This document shows positions 1 through 6,168 of a DNA stretch of 7,481 bases, in pieces (the stretch's first letter is position 1; each line of letters begins with the position of its first letter). The translations under genes were made by a program, and so were the position numbers. A model generated the notes under the pieces. The model saw nothing but the letters and a program-made list of their open reading frames with translations. It was not told the DNA's origin and made no database searches. Source of the DNA: Flavobacteriaceae bacterium (GTDB taxonomy: Bacteria; Bacteroidota; Bacteroidia; Flavobacteriales; Flavobacteriaceae); contig NZQO01000107.1 of assembly GCA_002693605.1 (NCBI GenBank), positions 1 to 7,481 on the forward strand. The letters are read 5' to 3'.

Positions 1-709
1 CCCGCCGGTCTGGTTCGACTCGCCCAAGGCGACATGGGACCATGTGCTCGGCACCGACCACCTGGGGCGCGATATGCTCTCGCGTCTGATGTATGGCGCG
101 CGGATCTCGCTGCTCATCGGGTTCTCGGCGATGTTGATCTCGGGCGTGATCGGCACCGTGCTCGGCGTCTGCGCCGGCTATTTCGGCGGCCGCGTCGATA
201 TGGTGATCAACTTCATCATCACCACCCGGCTGTCGATGCCGGTGGTCCTTGTGGCCCTCGCGGTGGTGAGCATCGTCGGCTCGTCGCTCACCGTGGTGAT
301 CCTGGTGCTCGGGTTTCTGATCTGGGACCGCTTTGCCGTGGTCATGCGCAGCGCGACGCAACAGGTGCGCCAGTTGGATTTCGTGGCCTCGGCCCGCGCG
401 CTGGGCAGTTCGACACCGCGCATCCTCTTTGTCGAGGTGCTGCCCAATATCTCGAACCATATCATCGTGATCGCCACGCTCGAGATGGCCCATGCCATCC
501 TGCTCGAGGCGGCGCTCTCCTTCCTCGGTCTGGGGGTGCAACCGCCGGCGCCGAGCTGGGGCTTGATGATCTCGGACGCCAAGGGGCTCATGTTCTTTGA
601 TGGCTGGCTCATCGCCGTTCCCGGCACCGCGCTGTTCATGCTGGTGCTGGCGATCAACCTCGTCGGCGACGGGCTGCGCGATGTGACCGCACCGGAGGAT
701 CGGAACTGA
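1..709 (+). CDS. Dipeptide/oligopeptide-type ABC transporter permease (DppC/OppC family), 5'-truncated by the window edge
   Basis: This is an inner-membrane permease subunit of a peptide-type (Dpp/Opp/Gsi-like) ABC importer. The frame is open from base 2, so the gene starts upstream of the window; the GTG at 44 lies inside the conserved motif LGTDHLGRD and is not the start. About 235 residues are visible. The LGTD-x-x-GRD motif, the following hydrophobic segments and the cytoplasmic EAA loop (ASARALG at 386-406, then a run ending VEVLP) are hallmarks of DppC-type permeases. The C-terminal part (LSFLGLGVQPPAPSWG, then a last membrane segment and NLVGDGLRD) is typical of the family. The N-terminal cytoplasmic tail and first membrane helix, roughly 50-60 residues, are missing. 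The stop overlaps the ATPase start (TGATG). A DppB-like permease and a family-5 solute-binding protein are expected upstream. Solutes of this family range from peptides to sugars and opines, so the substrate is unknown. Confidence 0.95.
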   Translation, partial: PPVWFDSPKATWDHVLGTDHLGRDMLSRLMYGARISLLIGFSAMLISGVIGTVLGVCAGYFGGRVDMVINFIITTRLSMPVVLVALAVVSIVGSSLTVVILVLGFLIWDRFAVVMRSATQQVRQLDFVASARALGSSTPRILFVEVLPNISNHIIVIATLEMAHAILLEAALSFLGLGVQPPAPSWGLMISDAKGLMFFDGWLIAVPGTALFMLVLAINLVGDGLRDVTAPEDRN

Positions 710-2421
710 TGGAGGCGCAGATGACACAGCAAGCTGAGGGCGACGCAATGACCGAGACAGCCAAGCCGGTTCTTTCCATCCGCAACCTGACCGTCGCACT
801 GCCGGTGCATATCGAACGCGCCAATGCGGTCGAAAACCTGAGCTTTGACGTCCGCCCCAAGGAAATCCTCTGCGTGGTGGGCGAATCCGGCTCGGGCAAA
901 TCGATCACTTCACTGGCGACCATGGGGCTCTTGTCGTCGAGCCTGAAAGTCACCAGCGGCGAGATCGAATTCGAAGGCCGCAATGTCCTGGATCTCGATC
1001 CGAATGAACATAACGCCCTGCGCGGCGACCGCATGGCGATGATCTTCCAAGAGCCGATGACCGCGCTCAACCCCGCCTATCCGGTGGGCGAACAGATCGA
1101 AGAGGTGTTCCGTGTTCACCGCGCCTACGGCAAGGCCGAGCGGCGCAAGCGCACGCTGAAACTGCTGGAAGAGGTGCATCTGCCCGATCCCGAACGGCTC
1201 TTTGGCTCTTACCCGCATCAGCTCTCGGGCGGGCAGCGGCAGCGCATCATGATCGCCATGGCGCTGGCTCTGGACCCCAAGCTGCTGATCGCGGATGAAC
1301 CGACCACCGCGCTCGACGTGACCACGCAGGCGCAGATCCTCAAGCTGCTCAAACAGCTCAACGCCCGTCATGACGCAGGCATCATGTTCATCACCCATGA
1401 TTTTGGCGTGGTGGCCGAGATCGCCGACCGCGTGGTGGTCATGCGGCAGGGCGAGATCGTCGAACAGGGCACCGCGGACGAGGTTCTCAACAACCCGCAG
1501 CACGCCTATACCCGCGCCCTGATCGACGCCGTACCGCGCCGTATGGAAGAGAGCGAGGATGTCGCCTCGGAAAACCCCGTGGTGATCGACGTGCAAGGGC
1601 TGAAAAAGACCTTTCACACCGCCGGCACGCTCTTCAAGAAGAGCCGCACGGTCCATGCGGTCAAGGACATCTCCTTTCAGGTCCGCCGTGGTGAAACCCT
1701 TGGCATCGTGGGCGAATCCGGCTCCGGCAAGACGACGCTGGTGCGCTGCCTGATGCGGCTGATCGACCCTGACAGTGGCAAGATCGACATCTCCGGCGTC
1801 GATTTCGCCAGCCAGAGCTCGGCCGAGCTGCGCAAGCACCGGCAAGACATCCAGATCGTCTTTCAGGACCCCTACGGCTCGCTCAACCCGCGCCGCACCA
1901 TCGGCAGCCAGCTGATCCAAGGCGCGGTGAATTTCGGCGTCCCGCGCGAAGAGGCCTGGCGGCGGGTCTATGAGCTGCTGGAAATCGTCCGGATGCCGAA
2001 ATACTCGGTGCACCGCTACCCGAGCCAGTTTTCCGGCGGCCAGCGGCAACGGCTCTGCATCGCGCGGGCGCTGGTGGTCAATCCGAAGGTGCTCATCGCG
2101 GATGAGGCGGTGTCGGCGCTCGACGTGTCGATCCAGCGCGAAGTGCTGAAACTGATCAACGACATCCGCGACCGGCTTGGCCTCACCGTCATCTTCATCA
2201 CCCATGATCTGCGCGTGGCCGCTCAGGTCTGCGACGAGGTGCTGGTGATGAAACATGGCGAGGTGGTCGAACGCGGCGGCGTCAGTCAGATCTTCAACGC
2301 GCCGCAGAATGACTACACCAAGGCCCTGATCGCCGCCCAGCCGGGGCAGGCGTGGGAAATCCCCGAGATGGCAGAGTTTTCCGCCGCACAGGCCGAGCTG
2401 GATGAGGCCGCCGGGCAATGA
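709..2421 (+). CDS. ABC transporter ATP-binding protein with two fused nucleotide-binding domains (DppD-DppF type)
   Basis: This cytoplasmic ATPase powers the adjacent permease. Its 570 residues hold two complete ABC domains, as in GsiA-like proteins, replacing separate DppD and DppF. Domain 1 has Walker A GESGSGKS (58-65), Q-loop Gln114, signature LSGGQ (172-176), Walker B ending DE at 196-197 and switch His230. Domain 2 has Walker A GESGSGKT (335-342), Gln386, signature FSGGQ (441-445), Walker B Asp465-Glu466 and His499. Both sites therefore look catalytically competent. Each domain ends in the oligopeptide-transporter extension ([32 protein letters not shown]). Domain 2 reads DEAVSALD, with Ala for the common Pro after Walker B. 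The two Walker A segments share 17 identical bases (877-893 and 1708-1724). The start is uncertain: ATG 709 overlaps the permease stop, ATG 721 has GGAGG 5 nt upstream, and ATG 748 has GAGGG 7 nt upstream and gives the usual family N-terminus ([16 protein letters not shown]). Confidence 0.96.
   Translation: MEAQMTQQAEGDAMTETAKPVLSIRNLTVALPVHIERANAVENLSFDVRPKEILCVVGESGSGKSITSLATMGLLSSSLKVTSGEIEFEGRNVLDLDPNEHNALRGDRMAMIFQEPMTALNPAYPVGEQIEEVFRVHRAYGKAERRKRTLKLLEEVHLPDPERLFGSYPHQLSGGQRQRIMIAMALALDPKLLIADEPTTALDVTTQAQILKLLKQLNARHDAGIMFITHDFGVVAEIADRVVVMRQGEIVEQGTADEVLNNPQHAYTRALIDAVPRRMEESEDVASENPVVIDVQGLKKTFHTAGTLFKKSRTVHAVKDISFQVRRGETLGIVGESGSGKTTLVRCLMRLIDPDSGKIDISGVDFASQSSAELRKHRQDIQIVFQDPYGSLNPRRTIGSQLIQGAVNFGVPREEAWRRVYELLEIVRMPKYSVHRYPSQFSGGQRQRLCIARALVVNPKVLIADEAVSALDVSIQREVLKLINDIRDRLGLTVIFITHDLRVAAQVCDEVLVMKHGEVVERGGVSQIFNAPQNDYTKALIAAQPGQAWEIPEMAEFSAAQAELDEAAGQ
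736..740 (+). promoter_or_regulatory. Candidate ribosome binding site favouring the internal ATPase start at 748
   Basis: GAGGG lies 7 nt before ATG 748. A protein starting there would begin only about eight residues before the first conserved ABC strand, as is usual in this family. Competing sites are GGAGG at 694-698 (10 nt before ATG 709) and GGAGG at 711-715 (5 nt before ATG 721). Which one is used is not resolved by the sequence. Confidence 0.4.
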
Positions 2422-4022
2422 CCGAGACGCTCTATGATTTCATCATTGTCGGCGCCGGGTCCACGGGCTGCGTTCTGGCCAACCGGCTGAGCGCCAAACC
2501 GGGGCTGAAGGTGCTGCTGCTCGAGGCCGGGCCCAAGGACCGCAACCCGTGGATTCACATTCCCATCGGCTACTATCGGACCATGGATGATGCCCGGATC
2601 AACTGGCACTATCAGACCGACGCCGTGCCGCAATCCGCCGGGCGCGCCTTTGACTGGCCGCGCGGCAAGGTGCTCGGCGGTTGCAGCTCGATCAACGGGC
2701 TGGTCTATGCCCGCGGTCAGGCCGAGGATTTCGACCATTGGCGCCAGCTCGGCAATGTCGGCTGGAGCTTTGCCGATGTGCTGCCCTATTTCCGCCGGGC
2801 CGAAGGCGCCTCCATCGACCAGATCGACGAAGAATTCCACGGCCGCGACGGACCGCTCGGCGTCAGCCGGGCGAGCGCTAATCCGCTCTGCGATGCCTAT
2901 ATCGCCGCCGCCGCGCAGGCCGGTATCCCGACCAACCCCGATTACAACGGCCGCAGCCAGGAGGGTGCCGGCTATTTTCAGGTGACCACCCGCAACGGGC
3001 TGCGCAGCAGCGCCGCCACCGCCTATCTCAAACCCGCCCGCGCCCGCGACAATCTGCATGTGCAGACCGATACGATGGTCCGCCGCCTGATCCTCGAGGG
3101 CCGTCGCGTCACCGGTGTCGAGGTCGAACATCGCGGCGAGATCAAGCTGCTGAAAGCGGGCCGCGAAGTCCTGCTCGCCGCCGGTGCCATCAACTCGCCC
3201 CAGATCCTGCAGCTTTCGGGCATCGGCGATGGCGACCTGCTGCGCGACCGGGGCGTCGATGTGGCGCATGATCTCCCCGAGGTGGGCGAGAACCTGCAAG
3301 ATCACTACACCTGCCGCAGCACCTACCGCTGTTCGCAGCCGGTGACCGTCAATGACGAGGTCAAAAGCTGGCCGCGCAAAGTGGCAACCGCCCTGCGCTG
3401 GCTCAAGGATCGCTCGGGGCCGATGTCGCTCTCTGCCGGTCAGGTCGGGGTCTTTGCCAAGACCCGCCCCGACTGCGCCACCCCGGATGTGCAGTTCCAC
3501 TTCCTGCGCTACAGCGCCCAGAAACGCGGCCGGCAGCTTGACCCGTTTTCCGGCTTCACCGTCACCATGTGCCAGCTCCGCCCCGAGAGCCGCGGCCATG
3601 TGCGCATCTCTGCGCCGGACCACCGTCAGAAACCCGCGATCCAGCCCAATTACCTCGACACCGAAACAGACCGCGCCACCATGGTTGCCGGGATGAAGCT
3701 GGTGCGCAAAGTCGCGGCCCAGCCGGCGCTCGCCGATTATGTCAGCGCCGAGATCCTGCCGGGCCAAGAGGTGCAGGATGACGCGGCCCTCCTGGACTAT
3801 GTGCGCGCCAATGGCTCGTCGATCTTTCACCCAAGCTCCACCTGCCGGATGGGCAGCGACAGCGCCGCCGTGGTCGATCCGCGGCTGCGGGTGCAGGGCC
3901 TCTCGGGGCTCAGGGTGGCCGATGCCTCGATCATGCCGACGCTGGTCTCGGCCAACACCAATGCCGCCTGCATCATGATCGGTGAAAAAGCCGCCGACAT
4001 GATCCTCGAGGACATCGCCTGA
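2418..4022 (+). CDS. GMC-family FAD-dependent oxidoreductase (choline dehydrogenase-like alcohol dehydrogenase)
   Basis: This protein oxidises an alcohol to an aldehyde or ketone using bound FAD; electrons pass to the respiratory chain or to oxygen. Its 534 residues match the usual length of bacterial choline-dehydrogenase-like proteins. The N-terminal Rossmann motif is GAGSTG (12-17), with Glu36 ending strand 2 as the expected FAD-ribose contact. GMC signature 1 covers about 82-105 (RGKVLGGCSSINGLVYARG and onward) and signature 2 is GAINSPQILQLSGIG (256-270). The catalytic His is predicted to be His471 (IFHPSSTCRMG); the second catalytic position is Asn513 or Asn515 (SANTNAACIMIGEKAAD). No signal peptide or membrane segment is seen, so a cytoplasmic or peripheral location is likely. 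Its ATG overlaps the ATPase stop by ATGA, indicating translational coupling. Neither betaine-aldehyde dehydrogenase nor a BetI-like regulator is in the window, so choline is not a supported substrate; other alcohols or polyols are equally possible. Confidence 0.95.
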   Translation: MTETLYDFIIVGAGSTGCVLANRLSAKPGLKVLLLEAGPKDRNPWIHIPIGYYRTMDDARINWHYQTDAVPQSAGRAFDWPRGKVLGGCSSINGLVYARGQAEDFDHWRQLGNVGWSFADVLPYFRRAEGASIDQIDEEFHGRDGPLGVSRASANPLCDAYIAAAAQAGIPTNPDYNGRSQEGAGYFQVTTRNGLRSSAATAYLKPARARDNLHVQTDTMVRRLILEGRRVTGVEVEHRGEIKLLKAGREVLLAAGAINSPQILQLSGIGDGDLLRDRGVDVAHDLPEVGENLQDHYTCRSTYRCSQPVTVNDEVKSWPRKVATALRWLKDRSGPMSLSAGQVGVFAKTRPDCATPDVQFHFLRYSAQKRGRQLDPFSGFTVTMCQLRPESRGHVRISAPDHRQKPAIQPNYLDTETDRATMVAGMKLVRKVAAQPALADYVSAEILPGQEVQDDAALLDYVRANGSSIFHPSSTCRMGSDSAAVVDPRLRVQGLSGLRVADASIMPTLVSANTNAACIMIGEKAADMILEDIA

Positions 4023-4023
4023 C

Positions 4024-4062
4024 ATGAAACTCACACGAACACAGACGCGAGAAGACGGATGA
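4024..4062 (+). other. A-rich linker with a possible 12-codon coupling micro-ORF
   Basis: The only linker between genes 3 and 4 (4023-4058) is A-rich in an otherwise GC-rich region. It contains an ATG 1 nt after the GMC stop that opens a 12-codon frame (MKLTRTQTREDG). This frame ends in an ATGA overlap with the start of the enolase-superfamily gene, and GAGGA (4008-4012) lies 11 nt before its ATG. It could carry ribosomes from gene 3 to gene 4, whose own Shine-Dalgarno is weak (GAGAAG at 4049-4054). Its ACA, CGA and AAA codons look unlike the neighbouring genes. It may equally be an unstructured leader that is never translated as a functional peptide. Confidence 0.25.
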
Positions 4063-5249
4063 AGCTTAAGGATATCAAGACCTTCGTGGTCGGCAATACA
4101 TCGATCCACCGCGGCGGGCCCTATTGGGTCTTTGTCAAGGTGACGACCGACACGGGCATCGTGGGCTATGGCGAAATCTACGGCGTGGCCTTTCATCCCA
4201 AGGCGCTGACCGCGATGATCGACGATCTCTTTGACCGTCATTTCACCGGGGCCGACCCGTTCAAGATCGAACGCCACTTCCGCCATGTCTATTCCGCCGG
4301 GTTCTCGCAGCGCCCCGATCCCACCGTCATGGGCATTTTCAGCGGCATCGAAATGGCGCTCTGGGACATCATCGGCAAGGCGCTGGACAAGCCGGTTTAC
4401 GAGCTGCTCGGCGGTCAGGTCCATGAGCGGCTGCGCAGCTATACCTATCTCAACGCCCCGCCCGAGGCCGCGTCGAACAAAGAGGTCTATGACGACCCCG
4501 ACGCCGCCGCCGAACGGGCCCTGGAATATCTGGCGCAGGGGTTCACCGCGCTCAAATTCGACCCCGCACGCCCCTATACCGCCTTTGATCCGCGCCAGCT
4601 GTCGATGGAAACGCTCGACTTTGCCGACCGCTACACCGCCCGGGTGCGCGAAGCGGTGGGCGCGCGCTGTGACATCCTGATCGGCACCCATGGCGAGATG
4701 TCGCCCTCGGGCGCGCTGCGCCTCGCCCGGCGGCTCGAGCCGCATGACCCGCTCTGGTTCGAAGAGCCGACGCCGCCCGACAATATCGCGGGCATGGCGC
4801 GGGTGGCCGCAGGCACCCGCATCCCGGTCGCCACCGGCGAGCGGCTGACCACCAAATATGAATTTGCCGACCTGCTGCGGCAGGACGCAGCCTCGATCCT
4901 GCAGATGAACCTGGGCCGGGTTGGCGGGCTTCTGGAGGCCAAGAAGATCGCCTCGATGGGCGAGGCCTTCCATGCCCAGATCGCGCCGCATCTCTTCTGC
5001 GGACCGATCGTCGGCGCCGCCAATATTCAGCTTTCGGCCTGCAGCCCCAACTTCCTGATCATGGAAGGCATCGAACAATGGGGCGGCTTCCATGCCGAGA
5101 TCCTCACCACGCCGATCCGCTGGGAAGAGGGCTATATCATCCCGCCCACGGCGCCCGGTCTGGGGGTCGAGCTCAACGAAGCGGTGGCCGAGGCCCATCC
5201 CTATGACGGCACGCGGCTGCAGCTGCGGATGGGGGATGAGCCGGCATGA
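4059..5249 (+). CDS. Mandelate racemase/muconate lactonizing enzyme family protein (enolase superfamily), probable acid-sugar or hydroxy-acid dehydratase/epimerase
   Basis: Family members abstract the proton alpha to a carboxylate, using a divalent metal, and catalyse dehydration, racemisation or cycloisomerisation. The 396 residues fit the family. The N-terminal capping domain (about 1-125) contains the IEMALWDIIGKALDKPVYELLGG helix (97-119); the barrel follows. Strand-end residues by position are Lys166 (LKFD), Gly209-Thr-His211-Gly, Glu235 (WFEEP), Glu261 (ATGE), His311 (APH) and Glu336 (IMEG). This pattern resembles the mannonate/galactonate dehydratase group, where His on strands 3 and 7 act as acid/base. 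However, the strand-3 motif is GTHG rather than D-x-H-G, so the usual first metal-ligand Asp is absent. The exact reaction cannot be assigned. The start is ATG 4059, preceded by an A-rich 36-nt linker and a weak Shine-Dalgarno. The stop overlaps an in-frame ATG of the next gene (ATGA 5246-5249). Confidence 0.93.
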   Translation: MKLKDIKTFVVGNTSIHRGGPYWVFVKVTTDTGIVGYGEIYGVAFHPKALTAMIDDLFDRHFTGADPFKIERHFRHVYSAGFSQRPDPTVMGIFSGIEMALWDIIGKALDKPVYELLGGQVHERLRSYTYLNAPPEAASNKEVYDDPDAAAERALEYLAQGFTALKFDPARPYTAFDPRQLSMETLDFADRYTARVREAVGARCDILIGTHGEMSPSGALRLARRLEPHDPLWFEEPTPPDNIAGMARVAAGTRIPVATGERLTTKYEFADLLRQDAASILQMNLGRVGGLLEAKKIASMGEAFHAQIAPHLFCGPIVGAANIQLSACSPNFLIMEGIEQWGGFHAEILTTPIRWEEGYIIPPTAPGLGVELNEAVAEAHPYDGTRLQLRMGDEPA

Positions 5250-5263
5250 GCGATTTCAAGAAC

Positions 5264-5268
5264 GGAGA
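5264..5268 (+). promoter_or_regulatory. Ribosome binding site that favours SDR start 5276
   Basis: GGAGA lies 7 nt before ATG 5276, an ideal spacing. The alternative ATG 5246, which overlaps the preceding stop, has GGGGGA at 5231-5236 about 9 nt upstream. Starting at 5276 places the first Rossmann strand about eight residues in, which is normal for this family; 5246 adds ten residues (MSDFKNGDST) without family resemblance. Confidence 0.6.
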
Positions 5269-5275
5269 CAGCACC

Positions 5276-6046
5276 ATGAAGAACCCATTTTCTCTCGACG
5301 GCAAGGTCGCCATCGTGACCGGCGGCAGCAAGGGCATCGGCCTGTCGATTGCCCACCACCTTGCCGCGATGGGTGCCAAGGTCGCCATCGCCAGCCGCAA
5401 GATCGAGGCCTGCGAGGCAGCGGTCCAGGAAATCAAGGACGCGGGCGGCGAGGCCATGGCCGTGGCCTGCAACATCTCGCGCCGCGACGAGTGCGAAGCC
5501 CTGGTCGCCAAGACCCACGAGGCCTGGGGGCGGATCGACATCTTCGTCGCCAATGCCGCGGTCAACCCGGTCTATGGCCCGCTGGCCGAACTCTCGGACG
5601 AGGCCTTTGACAAGGTCATGACCTCGAATGTCCACAGCGCCATCTGGTTCGCCAATGCCGCCATGCCGCATATGGCCGAGGCGGGCGGCGGGGCCTTTAT
5701 CATCGTCTCCTCCATCGGCGGTCTGCGCGGCTCGGCCACGCTCGGCGCCTATGGCATCTCGAAAACCGCAGATGTCGGCGTCACCCGCTCGCTGGCGGTG
5801 GAATGGGGGCCCAAGAACATCACCGTGAACTGCATCATGCCGGGTCTGGTGAAAACCGATTTCGCCCGCGCGCTGTGGGAAAACGAAACACTTCGCGACG
5901 ACCGCATCGCCCGCACGCCGGTCCGGCGTCTGGGCGAGCCCGAAGACATCGGCGGCGTCGCCACCTTTCTGGCCGGACCCTCGGCCAGGTTCATCACTGG
6001 GGAGGTTATCGTCGTGGACGGAGGGACGACAATCGTAGGCCCGTAA
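5276..6046 (+). CDS. Classical short-chain dehydrogenase/reductase (SDR family)
   Basis: This cytoplasmic NAD(P)-dependent oxidoreductase interconverts a secondary alcohol and a ketone. Numbered from ATG 5276 it has 256 residues, the standard classical SDR size. The cofactor motif TGGSKGIG is at 15-22. Arg41 after strand 2 (ASRK) suggests NADP(H) preference, although Arg here is only a tendency. NAA at 93-95 stabilises the central sheet. The catalytic tetrad is Asn118, Ser146 (IVSSIGG), Tyr159 and Lys163 (YGISK), all present with the standard spacing. The PG motif (189-190) and the C-terminal run ending VVDGGTTIVGP are typical of FabG-like tetrameric SDRs. The order in the operon suggests it acts on the alcohol or ketone generated by the GMC or enolase-family enzymes, but substrates cannot be predicted from SDR sequence. 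An upstream ATG at 5246, in an ATGA overlap with gene 4, would give 266 residues. It may have been retained for coupling. Confidence 0.95.
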   Translation: MKNPFSLDGKVAIVTGGSKGIGLSIAHHLAAMGAKVAIASRKIEACEAAVQEIKDAGGEAMAVACNISRRDECEALVAKTHEAWGRIDIFVANAAVNPVYGPLAELSDEAFDKVMTSNVHSAIWFANAAMPHMAEAGGGAFIIVSSIGGLRGSATLGAYGISKTADVGVTRSLAVEWGPKNITVNCIMPGLVKTDFARALWENETLRDDRIARTPVRRLGEPEDIGGVATFLAGPSARFITGEVIVVDGGTTIVGP

Positions 6047-6094
6047 CGGCCGCGCCGATCTGAAAAACCGAACATCGCCGTGAAGGTGTTGCGA

Positions 6095-6111
6095 CGGCCC
6101 AATTTGGGCCG
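6095..6111 (+). repeat. Perfect inverted repeat, CGGCCCAA-T-TTGGGCCG
   Basis: Two 8-base arms are exact reverse complements around a single T. As DNA this is a symmetric candidate operator for a dimeric regulator. As RNA it folds as a 6-bp GC-rich stem with an AATTT loop. No T-run follows, so a canonical intrinsic terminator is not supported. Confidence 0.55.
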
Positions 6112-6137
6112 ACGATCTCCTGCGGCCTGAAGACTGG

Positions 6138-6150
6138 CTCTGCGCCAGAG
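6138..6150 (+). repeat. Small hairpin just upstream of the acyl-CoA dehydrogenase ribosome binding site
   Basis: CTCTG (6138-6142) pairs with CAGAG (6146-6150) across CGC. An alternative, mutually exclusive stem pairs CTGGC (6134-6138) with GCCAG (6144-6148). The hairpin is followed by five A residues and ends 6 nt before the Shine-Dalgarno, so it could shape access to the ribosome site. A stem this short may arise by chance in GC-rich DNA. Confidence 0.3.
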
Positions 6151-6156
6151 AAAAAT

Positions 6157-6160
6157 GGAG
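6157..6160 (+). promoter_or_regulatory. Ribosome binding site of the acyl-CoA dehydrogenase gene
   Basis: GGAG lies 8 nt before ATG 6169 in an A-rich context (AAAAATGGAGTAAAATCA), which should be poorly structured. It supports 6169 as the start, consistent with the protein's N-terminus matching the family. Confidence 0.7.
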
Positions 6161-6168
6161 TAAAATCA

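Larger units (their letters stand above)
6047..6168 (+). promoter_or_regulatory. 122-nt intergenic region, the only sizeable gap in the window
   Basis: This gap separates the SDR gene from the acyl-CoA dehydrogenase gene, while every other junction is 36 nt or less. It holds a perfect 8-bp inverted repeat (6095-6111), a small hairpin (6138-6150) and a clear Shine-Dalgarno. No strong sigma-70-type promoter is seen. The best partial match is TTGCGA at 6089-6094, with only a poor -10 about 17 nt later. The region could be a 5' leader with a regulator site, an attenuator, or an mRNA processing or termination point within a longer operon. Confidence 0.45.

Noticed and set aside
44..709. GTG at 44 as the start of the permease
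   Set aside because: The frame is open to the window edge, and the codons before 44 belong to the same conserved region just ahead of LGTDHLGRD, so the gene is truncated rather than starting here.
910..2418. Minus-strand 502-codon frame opposite the ABC ATPase
   Set aside because: It is the antisense shadow of a gene whose motifs are fully conserved on the plus strand; there is no recognisable domain and no credible ribosome site.
2418..4022. Naming the GMC gene betA (choline dehydrogenase)
   Set aside because: Family motifs are shared by many alcohol oxidases and dehydrogenases, and no betaine-pathway partner is present in the window.
2313..5198. A very long minus-strand open frame (961 codons) opposite the GMC and enolase-family genes
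   Set aside because: Its translation is a Gly/His/Arg/Asp-rich run with no domain motifs. It spans three well-supported plus-strand genes, and GC-rich codon use on the plus strand naturally removes antisense stops.
6095..6111. Intrinsic terminator for the SDR gene
   Set aside because: The stem is suitable but no T-run follows, so a rho-independent terminator is not supported.
6089..6117. Sigma-70-like promoter (TTGCGA with a -10 near 6112)
   Set aside because: The -35 is partial and the -10 matches the consensus at only about half of the positions, which is too weak to list as a promoter.
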